A stretch of DNA of 17,887 bases from an uncultured Eubacteriales bacterium. Its GTDB lineage: Bacteria > Bacillota > Clostridia > TANB77 > CAG-508. Below the pieces are notes generated by a model. It worked only from the letters and a program-made list of their open reading frames with translations, was not told the DNA's origin and ran no database searches. Below are positions 1-7,133 of the stretch, one piece after another; within the stretch, counting starts at the first letter, position 1; every line of letters starts with the position of its first letter. The translations under genes and the position numbers were made by a program. The stretch lies in contig CAJKVH010000018.1 in assembly GCA_905203305.1 (NCBI GenBank), forward strand, positions 1 to 17,887, read 5' to 3'.

Positions 1-1069
1 AACAATAACAGCTAGTTGTAGTGGAAAAAGTGCAACATGTGAAGTAACAGTAAAAAATGTAAAAACAGCAACATCACTTAATGTTGATTCAACAGCAGAA
101 GTAGAAGAAGGAAGTACAATAACATTAACAGCAACACAAAATGGAACAGAGGATATAACATGGGAAAGCAAAGACACAACAAAAGCAACAGTTACAGCAA
201 GTGGAGAAAACAATAAAGTAGCAACAATAACAGGAGTAGCAAAAGGAACAGTAGAAATAGTAGCAAAAACAAAAAATCTTGAAGCAAAATGTACATTAAC
301 AGTAAATGGTGCATCATATATGGAAAATGTAGAATATGTTGAATATGATGTAAGTTATACTGATATTTATACCAAAAAAGCATATTCAAAAACAACAGGA
401 TGGAGAATGCTACATAAAAAAGATAATGGAAACGGAACATATGATATAGATATAATAAGTACAGGAATACCAGCAGGATTATATTACTATTATAAAGATG
501 TAGCATCAGCACCATGGGCAGGAAAAGATAAACAACTAACAGATTATGCAACAACATATTATGGAACAGCAGGAAATAACAATGTAATAGCAGCAGCAGG
601 ATTATTAAATAATTTTGCAAGCATAAAATTCAAAGGAAATAGTTCAAGTGATCATAACTTAGGATATTATACAAAAATCACAAAAGGATCAACAGAATAT
701 ACAGGAGCAGAAATAGATGGAAGTGTATTTATTGCAAGAACAGGAGCAAAAGTAAGATCAGTAATGCATACAGATGTTGAAGGAGTAAGCAACAAAATAT
801 CAGGTCCTTCAGATATAAAAGCAAAAACTTCAGCAGATACAACAGGATTATTTAAATTGAATGGATATACACCAGATCCACATATACCAGGATACTACTG
901 GTTGGCCTCTCCGTCCGCAAGCCACTCTGAATTCGTGTGCTATGTGCTCTACAACGGCGACGTTGGCAGCAACAACTATGAAAAATATGGGGTTCGTCCC
1001 GTAGTTTCTATGTCTGGAGTCAAGTTAGAGCAAATGGCTGGAAATAGTCACGTACTACAAATAAAATAA
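1..1069 (+). CDS. Ig-like (BIG2) surface protein with C-terminal DGR-type variable C-lectin-like domain, 5' partial
   Basis: The open frame enters from the left edge (first full codon at base 2) and stops at 1067-1069, giving about 355 visible residues; the start lies outside the window. The first ~105 residues are threonine/alanine-rich beta-strand sequence typical of bacterial Ig-like BIG2 repeats: the end of one repeat, then a whole repeat with 'VATITGVAKGTVEI'. From about base 320 an aromatic-rich domain begins, ending in YYWLAS...YGVRPVVSM (893-1012). That layout matches C-type-lectin/formylglycine-enzyme-like folds diversified by DGRs. The tail (VKLEQ...QIK) resembles the end of the pilin-like protein at 16142-17617 (IQLEQ...NIK), so the two C-terminal domains look homologous. 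Codons are almost all A/T-ending until base ~893, then abruptly GC-rich. Extracellular, probably ligand-binding; ligand unknown. An internal ATG at 320 is not the true start because the Ig domain is continuous across it. Confidence 0.85.
   Translation, partial: TITASCSGKSATCEVTVKNVKTATSLNVDSTAEVEEGSTITLTATQNGTEDITWESKDTTKATVTASGENNKVATITGVAKGTVEIVAKTKNLEAKCTLTVNGASYMENVEYVEYDVSYTDIYTKKAYSKTTGWRMLHKKDNGNGTYDIDIISTGIPAGLYYYYKDVASAPWAGKDKQLTDYATTYYGTAGNNNVIAAAGLLNNFASIKFKGNSSSDHNLGYYTKITKGSTEYTGAEIDGSVFIARTGAKVRSVMHTDVEGVSNKISGPSDIKAKTSADTTGLFKLNGYTPDPHIPGYYWLASPSASHSEFVCYVLYNGDVGSNNYEKYGVRPVVSMSGVKLEQMAGNSHVLQIK
893..1009 (+). other. Candidate DGR variable region 1 (VR1)
   Basis: This is the GC-rich 3' segment of the Ig-like gene. 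By hand count 61 of 120 bases at 901-1020 are G or C, far above the flanking gene body. Between YWLAS and GVRPVVS, 14 of 27 codons end in C (AGC, CAC, TTC, TGC, AAC, GAC and so on), a class rarely used elsewhere in this gene. That is what an AAC-rich template with randomised adenines would leave. The 3' border CCCGTAGTTTCT is identical to that of the second candidate at 17381-17551. The template and reverse transcriptase are not in the window, so the role is inferred. Confidence 0.6.
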
Positions 1070-1086
1070 TAAAATATAAAATAACT

Positions 1087-1117
1087 TTTTCCGTGTGGCC
1101 TCGTGTCGCACGGAAAA
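1087..1117 (+). other. GC-rich hairpin downstream of VR1
   Basis: TTTTCCGTG (1087-1095) pairs perfectly with CACGGAAAA (1109-1117). The RNA stem can extend four more pairs, including two G-U, to leave a pentaloop CUCGU. It begins 17 nt after the stop codon and is not followed by a T-run, so it is not a standard terminator. Stem-loops just downstream of the variable region promote retrohoming in some studied DGRs such as Bordetella phage BPP-1. That role here is inference; an mRNA 3' stabiliser is an alternative. Confidence 0.5.
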
Positions 1118-1151
1118 TTTGGAGGTAAAAAATGTCAATGTTAACAATGGT

Positions 1152-1190
1152 AAAAATCGTTTTGAACCAATAAATTCAAAACGATTTTTT
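1152..1190 (+). terminator. Intrinsic terminator of the Ig-like gene
   Basis: A perfect 15-bp inverted repeat, AAAAATCGTTTTGAA (1152-1166) and its complement (1175-1189), has an 8-nt loop and ends in a run of six T. It lies between the convergent Ig-like gene and rpmB and should end plus-strand transcription. Confidence 0.8.
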
Positions 1191-1215
1191 ATATACAATT
1201 TAGGATAAAATTAAA

Positions 1216-1242
1216 ATAACCACATCATTAAGATGTGGTTAT
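1216..1242 (-). terminator. rpmB: Intrinsic terminator of rpmB
   Basis: An 11-bp stem (1216-1226 with 1232-1242; core AACCACATC/GATGTGGTT) has a 5-nt loop. Read on the minus strand it is followed by a T-rich TTTTAATTTT tract. It starts just past the rpmB stop codon. Confidence 0.8.
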
Positions 1243-1247
1243 AATTA

Positions 1248-1445
1248 TTATACTCTTTTAACTTTTCCATTTCTTAAACATTTAGCGCAAACACAAACTC
1301 TTTTAACTTCACCATTGATTTCAGCCTTAACACTTCTTAAGTTAGGTTTCCATGTACGTGGAGCTCTTCTACTTACGTGTGAACGTGCGATACTAATTTT
1401 ATTTCCAGAAATAGGTTTTTTTTGACAAATTGCACAAACTGCCAT
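1248..1445 (-). CDS. rpmB: 50S ribosomal protein L28 (zinc-binding C+ form)
   Basis: A 65-residue basic protein, a structural component of the large ribosomal subunit. It begins MAVCAICQKKP and contains RRAPRTWKPNLRSV and VCAKCLRNGKVKRV, all characteristic of L28. The two CxxC pairs (CAIC near the N-terminus, CAKC near the C-terminus) indicate the C+ paralogue type that coordinates zinc; C- versions are used by many bacteria under zinc limitation. I chose the ATG at 1445: AAGGAGG (1457-1463) sits 11 nt upstream, whereas the alternative GTG four codons earlier overlaps the ribosome binding site itself. It is monocistronic, convergent with the Ig-like gene and divergent from tig, with its own terminator at 1216-1242 and a candidate promoter at 1509-1538. 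Confidence 0.95.
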   Translation of the reverse strand: MAVCAICQKKPISGNKISIARSHVSRRAPRTWKPNLRSVKAEINGEVKRVCVCAKCLRNGKVKRV

Positions 1446-1508
1446 TTTCCTTTGCACCTCCTTAAATTGACTTATTTCTATCTATGTAAAAATCGATAAA
1501 TCTACTTT

Positions 1509-1538
1509 ATTATGTGCATTTGAGAGCACATAAATCAA
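1509..1538 (-). promoter_or_regulatory. Candidate rpmB promoter overlapped by a perfect dyad
   Basis: On the minus strand TTGATT (1538-1533) and CATAAT (1514-1509) are separated by 18 bp. The spacer is covered by an 8-bp inverted repeat TTATGTGC/GCACATAA (1510-1533, 8-nt loop). The dyad could be an operator or simply a stem; no regulator is assigned. Confidence 0.4.
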
Positions 1539-1608
1539 TTGACTTCATTTAGTTTAACACAAAATGAAATAAAATACAAGACATTTTAAAAAAAATATTA
1601 AAAATTTG

Positions 1609-1636
1609 TTGCAATTTATTAAAAATGTGATATAAT
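1609..1636 (+). promoter_or_regulatory. Sigma-A promoter of tig
   Basis: TTGCAA (1609-1614), a 16-bp spacer and TATAAT (1631-1636), the latter preceded by TGA and so an extended -10. The predicted transcript start is about 60 nt before the tig ATG at 1705. Confidence 0.75.
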
Positions 1637-1704
1637 GAGAAAGCGTATGAATTTCGCGTTGGAAATTTTAGAAAACACATAAGTAATAGAAAGGAAGATT
1701 TTAA

Positions 1705-3102
1705 ATGGAGTGTAAAGTAGAAAAAACACAAAACGCAAATGAAGTAAAATTAGAAATCACAATCGAGGCAGAAAAATTTGAAAATGCCATAAAGAAAGTA
1801 TATTTCCAAAGTGCAAAATACTTCAATATCCCAGGATTCAGAAAAGGAAAAGCACCACAAAATATAGTAGAAAGATATTATGGAAAAGAAATCTTCTATG
1901 AAGATGCATTTAATGACTTAGTTCCAGCTGAATATGAAAAAGCATTAAAAGACAACAACATAGATGCAGTTTCAAGACCAGAAATAGATATAATAACAAT
2001 GGAAAAAGGACAAGATTTAAAATTCACAGCAACAGTACAAACAAAACCAGAAGTTGAACTTGGAAAATATAAAGGTATAGAAATTGAAAAAATAGAGTAT
2101 AATGTAAAAGATGAAGATATCGAAAACGAATTAAAATCTATGCAAGAACAAAATGCAAGACTAGTTTCAGTAGACGATAGAGCAGCTGAAAACGGAGATA
2201 CTGTAAAAATAGACTTTGATGGATTCGTAAATGGAGAAAGATTCGAAGGTGGAAAAGCTGAAAACTATGATTTAGTATTAGGAAGCCATTCATTTATCGA
2301 AGGATTCGAAGATCAAGTAGTAGGAATGAAAATAGACGAAGAAAAAGACGTAAATGTAACATTCCCAAAAGAATATTTCTCTAAAGACTTAGCTGGAAAA
2401 GATGCAACATTCAAAGTAAAATTACATGAATTAAAGAAAAAAGAATTACCAGCAATAGATGACGAATTCGCAAAAGATGTTAGTGAATTCGACACATTAG
2501 AAGAATTAAAAAATAGCATCAAAGAAAAACAAGAAAAACAAAATAAAGACAGAGAAAAATATGAAAAACAAGATGCAGCTGTAAAAGCAGTAGTTGAAAA
2601 CATGAAAGTTGAAATTCCTTCAGGAATGGTTGAAATGGAAATTGATAACATGATGAGAGATATGGAACAAAGAATGGCATATCAAGGAATAAAAATGGAT
2701 CAATACCTAAAAATGATGAACCAAACTGAAGAAGAATTTAGAAAAAATTATGAACCTCAAGCAATAGATGCAATCAAATCAAGATTAGCATTAGAGGCAG
2801 TTATAAAAGCTGAAAAAATAGAAGCATCAGAAGAAGAAGTTAAAGCTAAAATAGAAGAAATGGCTAAAAACTACGGAAAAGATGCTAAAGAATTAGAAGA
2901 AAATGAAAACATCAAAAACTACATAAAACAAGGAATCGAAAACGAAAAAGCTATGGATTTCCTAGTTGAAAATAGTAAAGAAAAAAAGGCAGCTAAAAAA
3001 ACAACAACTAAAAAAGCAGCAAGCAAAGAAGATAAAGAAGAAAAAGCTGAAAAAACAACAAAAAAAACTGAAACAAAGAAAACAACTAAAAAATCAGAAT
3101 AA
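1705..3102 (+). CDS. tig: Trigger factor with lysine-rich C-terminal extension
   Basis: The ribosome-associated chaperone and peptidyl-prolyl isomerase that meets nascent chains at the exit tunnel. The N-terminal ribosome-binding domain (about 1-112) carries the signature PGFRKGKAP (43-51). An FKBP-type PPIase domain follows (about 160-245, with NGDTVKIDFDGFVNGE and IEGFEDQVVGM). The helical substrate-binding domain spans about 250-425. At 465 residues it is longer than the usual ~430, because residues ~426-465 form a low-complexity tail of Lys, Thr, Ala and Glu (KKTTTKKAAS, KKTETKKTTKK) predicted to be disordered. The ATG at 1705 has AAAGGAAG upstream and follows an extended -10 promoter. 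It heads the classical tig-clpP-clpX order, coupling folding and degradation of new proteins. Confidence 0.95.
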   Translation: MECKVEKTQNANEVKLEITIEAEKFENAIKKVYFQSAKYFNIPGFRKGKAPQNIVERYYGKEIFYEDAFNDLVPAEYEKALKDNNIDAVSRPEIDIITMEKGQDLKFTATVQTKPEVELGKYKGIEIEKIEYNVKDEDIENELKSMQEQNARLVSVDDRAAENGDTVKIDFDGFVNGERFEGGKAENYDLVLGSHSFIEGFEDQVVGMKIDEEKDVNVTFPKEYFSKDLAGKDATFKVKLHELKKKELPAIDDEFAKDVSEFDTLEELKNSIKEKQEKQNKDREKYEKQDAAVKAVVENMKVEIPSGMVEMEIDNMMRDMEQRMAYQGIKMDQYLKMMNQTEEEFRKNYEPQAIDAIKSRLALEAVIKAEKIEASEEEVKAKIEEMAKNYGKDAKELEENENIKNYIKQGIENEKAMDFLVENSKEKKAAKKTTTKKAASKEDKEEKAEKTTKKTETKKTTKKSE

Positions 3103-3116
3103 TTAAAGTAAAAAAT

Positions 3117-3162
3117 AGGGGGAGGTTTAAAAAATAAAATTTTTTATTCGTTCCCTTTTTTT
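3117..3162 (+). terminator. Possible partial terminator/attenuator between tig and clpP
   Basis: AGGGGGA (3117-3123) can pair as RNA with UUCCCUU (3151-3157) using two G-U pairs. An inner AATAAAA/TTTTATT hairpin lies within, and a run of seven T follows (3156-3162). It may reduce read-through from tig into clpP; the stem is weak. An orphan GGGGGAGG in the arm resembles a ribosome binding site but no plausible ORF follows it. Confidence 0.35.
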
Positions 3163-3192
3163 GAATAAAAGAAGACCAAAGGAGGAAATATT

Positions 3193-3798
3193 ATGTTAGA
3201 AAAAGATAGTTTAGTACCTTATGTAATAGAACAAACAAGTAAGGGAGAGCGTTCTTATGATATCTTTTCAAGATTATTAAAGGACAGAATAATATTTTTA
3301 GGAGAAGATGTAAATAGTACAACAGCAAGTCTAGTAATAGCTCAAATGTTATTTCTAGAATCAGAAGATCCAGATAAAGAAATTTACTTCTATATAAATT
3401 CACCTGGAGGAAGTGTAACAGATGGATTAGCAATAGTAGATACAATGAATTATATAAAATGCTCAGTATCAACATTTTGTTTAGGATTAGCAGCAAGTTT
3501 TGGAGCTGTACTTTTAGCAAATGGTGAAAAGGGAAAAAGATTTGCAATGCCAAATGCAGAGATATTAATACATCAACCATTAATAGCAGGTGGAGGAATA
3601 TCTGGACAAACAACAGATATAAAAATTCATGCAGAACAAATGATAAAAACAAGAGAAAGATTAACAAAAATATTGGCAGATAGAACAGGAAAACCAATAG
3701 AACAAGTTATGAAAGATACAGAAAGAGATAATTACATGACTGCAGAAGAAGCTTTAGAATACGGTTTAATAGATGAAATTTTATATAAAAGAAAATAA
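3193..3798 (+). CDS. clpP: ATP-dependent Clp protease proteolytic subunit ClpP
   Basis: A 201-residue serine peptidase that forms the tetradecameric barrel degrading substrates unfolded by ClpX. The catalytic triad is visible: Ser102 in GLAASFGA, His127 in ILIHQPL, and Asp179 in DTERDNYM. The oxyanion-loop motif INSPGGSV (69-76) and the conserved TAEEALEYGLID near the C-terminus are intact. Length and start match the family. AAAGGAGG lies 8-9 nt before the ATG. It is followed after 13 nt by clpX, so the two are probably co-transcribed. No CtsR-type tandem heptad operator is evident in the 90 bp upstream. Function is certain by conservation. Confidence 0.97.
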   Translation: MLEKDSLVPYVIEQTSKGERSYDIFSRLLKDRIIFLGEDVNSTTASLVIAQMLFLESEDPDKEIYFYINSPGGSVTDGLAIVDTMNYIKCSVSTFCLGLAASFGAVLLANGEKGKRFAMPNAEILIHQPLIAGGGISGQTTDIKIHAEQMIKTRERLTKILADRTGKPIEQVMKDTERDNYMTAEEALEYGLIDEILYKRK

Positions 3799-3811
3799 GG
3801 GAGAATAAACA

Positions 3812-5086
3812 ATGGCGAAGAATGATGAAACTATGAAAAATGTATATTGTTCTTTTTGTGGAAAACCACAAAATAGTGTAAAAAAAATAGTTGCAGGACC
3901 AGGAGTATATATCTGTGACGAATGCATTGGGCTTTGTACTTCTATATTAGAAGAAGAAGGATTTATTGATGATGAAGAAACATATACATTAAATGAAGAA
4001 GAAAAAATTCCAAGTCCTAAAGAGATAAAAAAAGTTTTAGATGATTATGTAATTGGCCAAGATGAAGCAAAAAAAATATTATCTGTTGCTGTATATAATC
4101 ATTATAAAAGAATAAATCACGAAGAAAAAAACAAAGACAAAAAAGATGAAGTTGAAATTCAAAAAAGTAATATATTATTACTTGGACCAACAGGTTGTGG
4201 AAAAACACTTCTTGCAAGTACATTAGCTAGGATTTTAAATGTACCATTTGCAATTGCAGATGCAACAACACTTACAGAGGCTGGATATGTTGGAGAAGAT
4301 GTTGAAAACATTCTCTTGAAACTTATTCAAGCTGCTGATGGGGATATAGAAAAAGCAGAAAAAGGAATTATATATATAGACGAAATAGATAAAATAACAA
4401 GAAAATCTGAAAATCCATCAATAACAAGAGATGTAAGTGGAGAAGGTGTTCAACAAGCATTGTTAAAAATTGTAGAGGGAACAATAGCATCAGTCCCACC
4501 ACAAGGTGGAAGAAAGCACCCGCATCAAGAATTAATTCAAATAAATACATCAAATATATTATTTATTTGCGGAGGAGCATTCGAAGGCTTAGAAAACATC
4601 ATAAGAGATAGAACAGGAAAGAAAACAATAGGTTTTGGAACAGCTATTCAATCAAATAAAGAAATAGATAAATATAAAATATTTGAAGAATTGTTACCTC
4701 AAGATTTATTAAAATTTGGTTTAATTCCAGAATTTATAGGAAGACTTCCAATAGTTGCAACATTAAAAGAATTAGACAAGGAAGCTTTAAAGAAAATAGT
4801 TGTAGAACCTAAAAATGCACTCGTAAAACAATATAAAAAGTTACTTGAAATTGATGGTGTAGAATTAGAATTTAAAGATGAAGCGCTTGAGGCAATAGTT
4901 AATAAAGCAATAGAATTAAAAACTGGTGCTAGGGGATTACGTTCTATAATAGAAGGAATTATGACAGATATTATGTTTGAAATACCATCAAATCCTAAAA
5001 TAACAAAATGTATAATAACAAGAGAAACTGTTGAAAATGGAGAAAAACCAGAAGTGGTTATAGATGAGGATAAGGTAAGTGCATAA
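3812..5086 (+). CDS. clpX: ATP-dependent Clp protease ATP-binding subunit ClpX
   Basis: A 424-residue AAA+ unfoldase that feeds proteins to ClpP. The N-terminal zinc-binding domain has Cys13, Cys16, Cys35 and Cys38 (CSFC...CDEC). The AAA+ core shows Walker A GPTGCGKT (125-132), pore loop GYVG (158-161), Walker B IIYIDEID (186-193), the RKH pore loop (234-236), the ClpP-docking IGF tripeptide (273-275), an arginine finger in FIGR (Arg311), and sensor-2 GARGLR (372-377). All functional residues are present and length is normal. GGGAG (3799-3803) precedes the ATG. It ends the tig-clpP-clpX transcription unit before a strong terminator. Confidence 0.97.
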   Translation: MAKNDETMKNVYCSFCGKPQNSVKKIVAGPGVYICDECIGLCTSILEEEGFIDDEETYTLNEEEKIPSPKEIKKVLDDYVIGQDEAKKILSVAVYNHYKRINHEEKNKDKKDEVEIQKSNILLLGPTGCGKTLLASTLARILNVPFAIADATTLTEAGYVGEDVENILLKLIQAADGDIEKAEKGIIYIDEIDKITRKSENPSITRDVSGEGVQQALLKIVEGTIASVPPQGGRKHPHQELIQINTSNILFICGGAFEGLENIIRDRTGKKTIGFGTAIQSNKEIDKYKIFEELLPQDLLKFGLIPEFIGRLPIVATLKELDKEALKKIVVEPKNALVKQYKKLLEIDGVELEFKDEALEAIVNKAIELKTGARGLRSIIEGIMTDIMFEIPSNPKITKCIITRETVENGEKPEVVIDEDKVSA

Positions 5087-5090
5087 AAAT

Positions 5091-5132
5091 AAAGAACGGT
5101 TCTTTAGAAATTAAAGAGTCGTTCTTTTTTTT
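5091..5132 (+). terminator. Intrinsic terminator of clpX
   Basis: A 16-bp stem with two G-U pairs (5091-5106 with 5112-5127) and a 5-nt loop runs into a long T-run (5125-5132). It lies five bases after the clpX stop. Confidence 0.9.
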
Positions 5133-5149
5133 GAGAGAGCACATGCACA

Positions 5150-5242
5150 TTCCCATTTGGGGACGGAGTTTTTAGGGGAAATCCCTTTTGGGGACAGACA
5201 TCCAATAAAAATTCCCCTAAAAACTCCGTCCCCAAATGGGAA
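5150..5242. repeat. MITE/REP-like palindromic element, copy A
   Basis: A perfect 31-bp inverted repeat (5150-5180 and 5212-5242), with core CATTTGGGGACGGAGTTTTT and outer ends TTCCC/GGGAA, flanks a 31-nt centre. The centre contains TTTTGGGGACAGACATC, a degenerate copy of the arm. The same ~93-bp unit recurs inverted at 7016-7107, and its arms recur at 10695-10827. No transposase is encoded, so it is a non-autonomous element, possibly REP-like. Copy A sits immediately upstream of the pyrF ribosome binding site and would form a strong hairpin in mRNA. Confidence 0.85.
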
Positions 5243-5271
5243 AATGGGAAAAAAGAAAGGAATGTAGAAAA

Positions 5272-6204
5272 ATGAGTAAAAATATGATGGATGAATTAAT
5301 AAAAAAAATAAAAGAAAAAAATAGTCCAATAGTAATGGGAATAGATCCAAGATATGAAATGATACCAGATGTAATAAAATCACAATTTCCAAAAGATATG
5401 GCAGGCTTTGCCGAATCTGCAGTTATATTTGCAAAAAAATTAATAGATGCAACTTATGATATAATCCCAGCTGTAAAGCCACAACTTGCATATTTTGAAA
5501 TGATGGGACCTAATGGTTTAGATGCATTTAAAGAAGTTGTAGATTATGCAAAATCTAAAGGATTAATTGTAATAGCAGATGCCAAAAGAGGAGATATAGG
5601 AACAACATCACAAGGATATTCAAATACATTTTTAGGAGAAACTACACTTGATGATTATAAAGAAAAAATATATGATGCAGATTTTGTAACAGTAAATCCA
5701 TATATGGGAACAGACTGTGTTAAACCATTTATAGAAGACTCTATAAAATATGGTAAAGGAGTATTTGTATTAGTTAAAACATCAAATAAATCATCAGGAG
5801 AACTTCAAGATTTAAAATTAGAAAATGGAAACAAAGTTTATGAGCAAGTTGCAACATTAGTTGAAGAATGGGGAAAAGACTTAATAGGAGAATATGGATA
5901 TAGTAGTATTTCAGCTGTTGTAGGAGCAACATATCCAGAACAATTAAAAGAAATAAGAGATCTAGCTCCACATACATTTTTCTTGATTCCTGGTTATGGA
6001 GCACAAGGTGGAAAAGCAGAAGATATAGCCTTAGGATTTGACGAAAATGGAATTGGTGGAATTGTAAATGCATCAAGGAGTTTGATGTGTGCTTATAAAT
6101 CAGATAGATGGAAAAACATATATAAAGAAGAACAATTTGCAGAAGCAACAAGAGCAGAGGCTTTAAGAATGAGAGAAGAATTAATGAATGCAATTCAAAA
6201 ATAG
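5272..6204 (+). CDS. pyrF: Orotidine 5'-phosphate decarboxylase (PyrF, type 2)
   Basis: Catalyses the last step of UMP synthesis, OMP to UMP plus CO2. The 310-residue length fits the longer type-2 PyrF subfamily. The phosphate/substrate region VMGIDPRYEMIPD (21-33) and the catalytic motif DAKRGDIG (Asp103, Lys105, Asp108) are intact, followed by NPYMGTDCVKPF and a phosphate-binding GYGAQGG. I chose ATG 5272: GAAAGGAA lies nine bases upstream. An in-frame ATG at 5236 falls inside palindromic element A and has no ribosome binding site. The element separates pyrF from the clpX terminator, and no clear promoter could be read there. The next gene, pyrK, starts 12 nt after the stop, so they are likely one operon. 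Confidence 0.95.
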   Translation: MSKNMMDELIKKIKEKNSPIVMGIDPRYEMIPDVIKSQFPKDMAGFAESAVIFAKKLIDATYDIIPAVKPQLAYFEMMGPNGLDAFKEVVDYAKSKGLIVIADAKRGDIGTTSQGYSNTFLGETTLDDYKEKIYDADFVTVNPYMGTDCVKPFIEDSIKYGKGVFVLVKTSNKSSGELQDLKLENGNKVYEQVATLVEEWGKDLIGEYGYSSISAVVGATYPEQLKEIRDLAPHTFFLIPGYGAQGGKAEDIALGFDENGIGGIVNASRSLMCAYKSDRWKNIYKEEQFAEATRAEALRMREELMNAIQK

Positions 6205-6216
6205 GAGGAATTTTTT

Positions 6217-7011
6217 ATGTCAAAGATGCAATTACAAGCAAAATTAGTAAATATAGAAAAATTAAAAGAAGATATATTTAAATTTAGCGTAGAAGCAAAA
6301 GAAATTGTAGAAATTTCAAAACCAGGTCAATTTTTAGAAATAAGAGTAACAGATCAAGTTGAACCATTTTTAAGAAGACCTATAAGCATATATAATCTAG
6401 ATAAGGAAAATGGAATATTAGAATTTATATTTCAAGTTAAAGGAAAAGGAACAAAGATTTTATCTCAAAAAAGAATAGGAGATTTTATAGACATAATAGG
6501 ACCTTTAGGAAATGGCGTATTTGACTATTCTAAATATCAAAATTTAGCAATAATAGGTGGAGGAATAGGAATATTCCCACTATATGAGTTTGCAAAAGAG
6601 GCTAAAAAAGATGGAAAAAATGTAAATACATATTTAGGATTTAGAAATAAAGATTTTGTAACACTAGAAGATGAATTTAAAAATGTATCAACTTCTTTAT
6701 GCTTAGCAACAGATGATGGAAGTTATGGTAAAAATGGATTTGCTATAAACTTTTTAAAAGAAGATATTGAAAATGACAAAATTGATAGTATATATGCATG
6801 TGGTCCAATGCCAATGTTAAGAGCAGTAAAAGCATTAGCTACAGAAAAGAATATTCCATGCCAAGTTTCTTTAGAAGAAAAAATGGGATGCGGAATCGGA
6901 GTATGCCTTGGATGTGCTGTAAAAACAGCAGAAAGTTCAAGTGAGGCTCCAGAATATGTACATGTATGTAAAATGGGACCAGTATTTGATTCGAATTATG
7001 TAGAATTTTAG
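6217..7011 (+). CDS. pyrK: Dihydroorotate dehydrogenase electron-transfer subunit (PyrK)
   Basis: The FAD and [2Fe-2S] subunit of class 1B dihydroorotate dehydrogenase, passing electrons from the PyrD FMN to NAD+. Over 264 residues it shows the ferredoxin-reductase FAD motif RRPISIYN (53-60), the NAD-binding GGGIG (114-118) and CGPMPML (195-201), and the C-terminal iron-sulfur cluster ligands Cys225, Cys230, Cys233 (CGIGVCLGC) and Cys251. The start at 6217 is supported by TAGGAGG nine bases upstream. It lies between pyrF and pyrD as in many Firmicute pyrimidine operons. Palindromic element B begins four bases after its stop. Confidence 0.95.
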   Translation: MSKMQLQAKLVNIEKLKEDIFKFSVEAKEIVEISKPGQFLEIRVTDQVEPFLRRPISIYNLDKENGILEFIFQVKGKGTKILSQKRIGDFIDIIGPLGNGVFDYSKYQNLAIIGGGIGIFPLYEFAKEAKKDGKNVNTYLGFRNKDFVTLEDEFKNVSTSLCLATDDGSYGKNGFAINFLKEDIENDKIDSIYACGPMPMLRAVKALATEKNIPCQVSLEEKMGCGIGVCLGCAVKTAESSSEAPEYVHVCKMGPVFDSNYVEF

Positions 7012-7015
7012 GAAA

Positions 7016-7107
7016 TTCCCATTTGGGAACGGAGATTTTCGGGGATTTTTTATTTGATGTCTGTCCAAAAATGGGATTTCCCCGAAACTAAAGTCCCCAA
7101 ATGGGAA
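7016..7107. repeat. MITE/REP-like palindromic element, copy B (inverted, diverged)
   Basis: The ends match copy A (TTCCCATTTGGG at 7016-7027; CCCCAAATGGGAA at 7095-7107). The internal tract, read on the minus strand, gives TGGACAGACATC followed by A-rich sequence, matching the centre of copy A. Copy B is therefore the same element in the opposite orientation, with arm substitutions that break the perfect palindrome. It separates pyrK from pyrD. Confidence 0.75.
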
Positions 7108-7133
7108 AAGGGAAAATAGAAAGGAAGTAAGAA

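Noticed and set aside
192..620. Leu/Tyr-rich minus-strand open frame opposite the Ig-like gene
   Set aside because: It is the complement of A-rich sense codons (TTA, TTC, TTG from TAA-free purine-rich coding), with no ribosome binding site. The same explanation removes similar antisense frames at 3191-3697, 5774-6193, 11778-12185 and 16212-16529.
1132..1173. A 13-codon ORF (MSMLTMVKIVLNQ) with GGAGGT upstream, resembling the SMLTGQNxILN part of the pilin-like module
   Set aside because: It ends inside the terminator loop and the DNA match to the pilin-like genes is only about 19 of 33 bases. It could be a remnant or chance, too weak to call a gene.
3103..3192. CtsR or CIRCE operator before clpP
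   Set aside because: Only a single GACCAAA-like word occurs; the tandem heptads or the 9-bp inverted repeat are absent.
5150..5242. Palindromic repeats read as a CRISPR array
   Set aside because: Repeats are inverted pairs, dispersed among genes, without regular spacers or cas genes.
5111..5392. Minus-strand ORF across the palindromic element upstream of pyrF
   Set aside because: It is created by the palindrome and by antisense of pyrF; no start signal or protein family.
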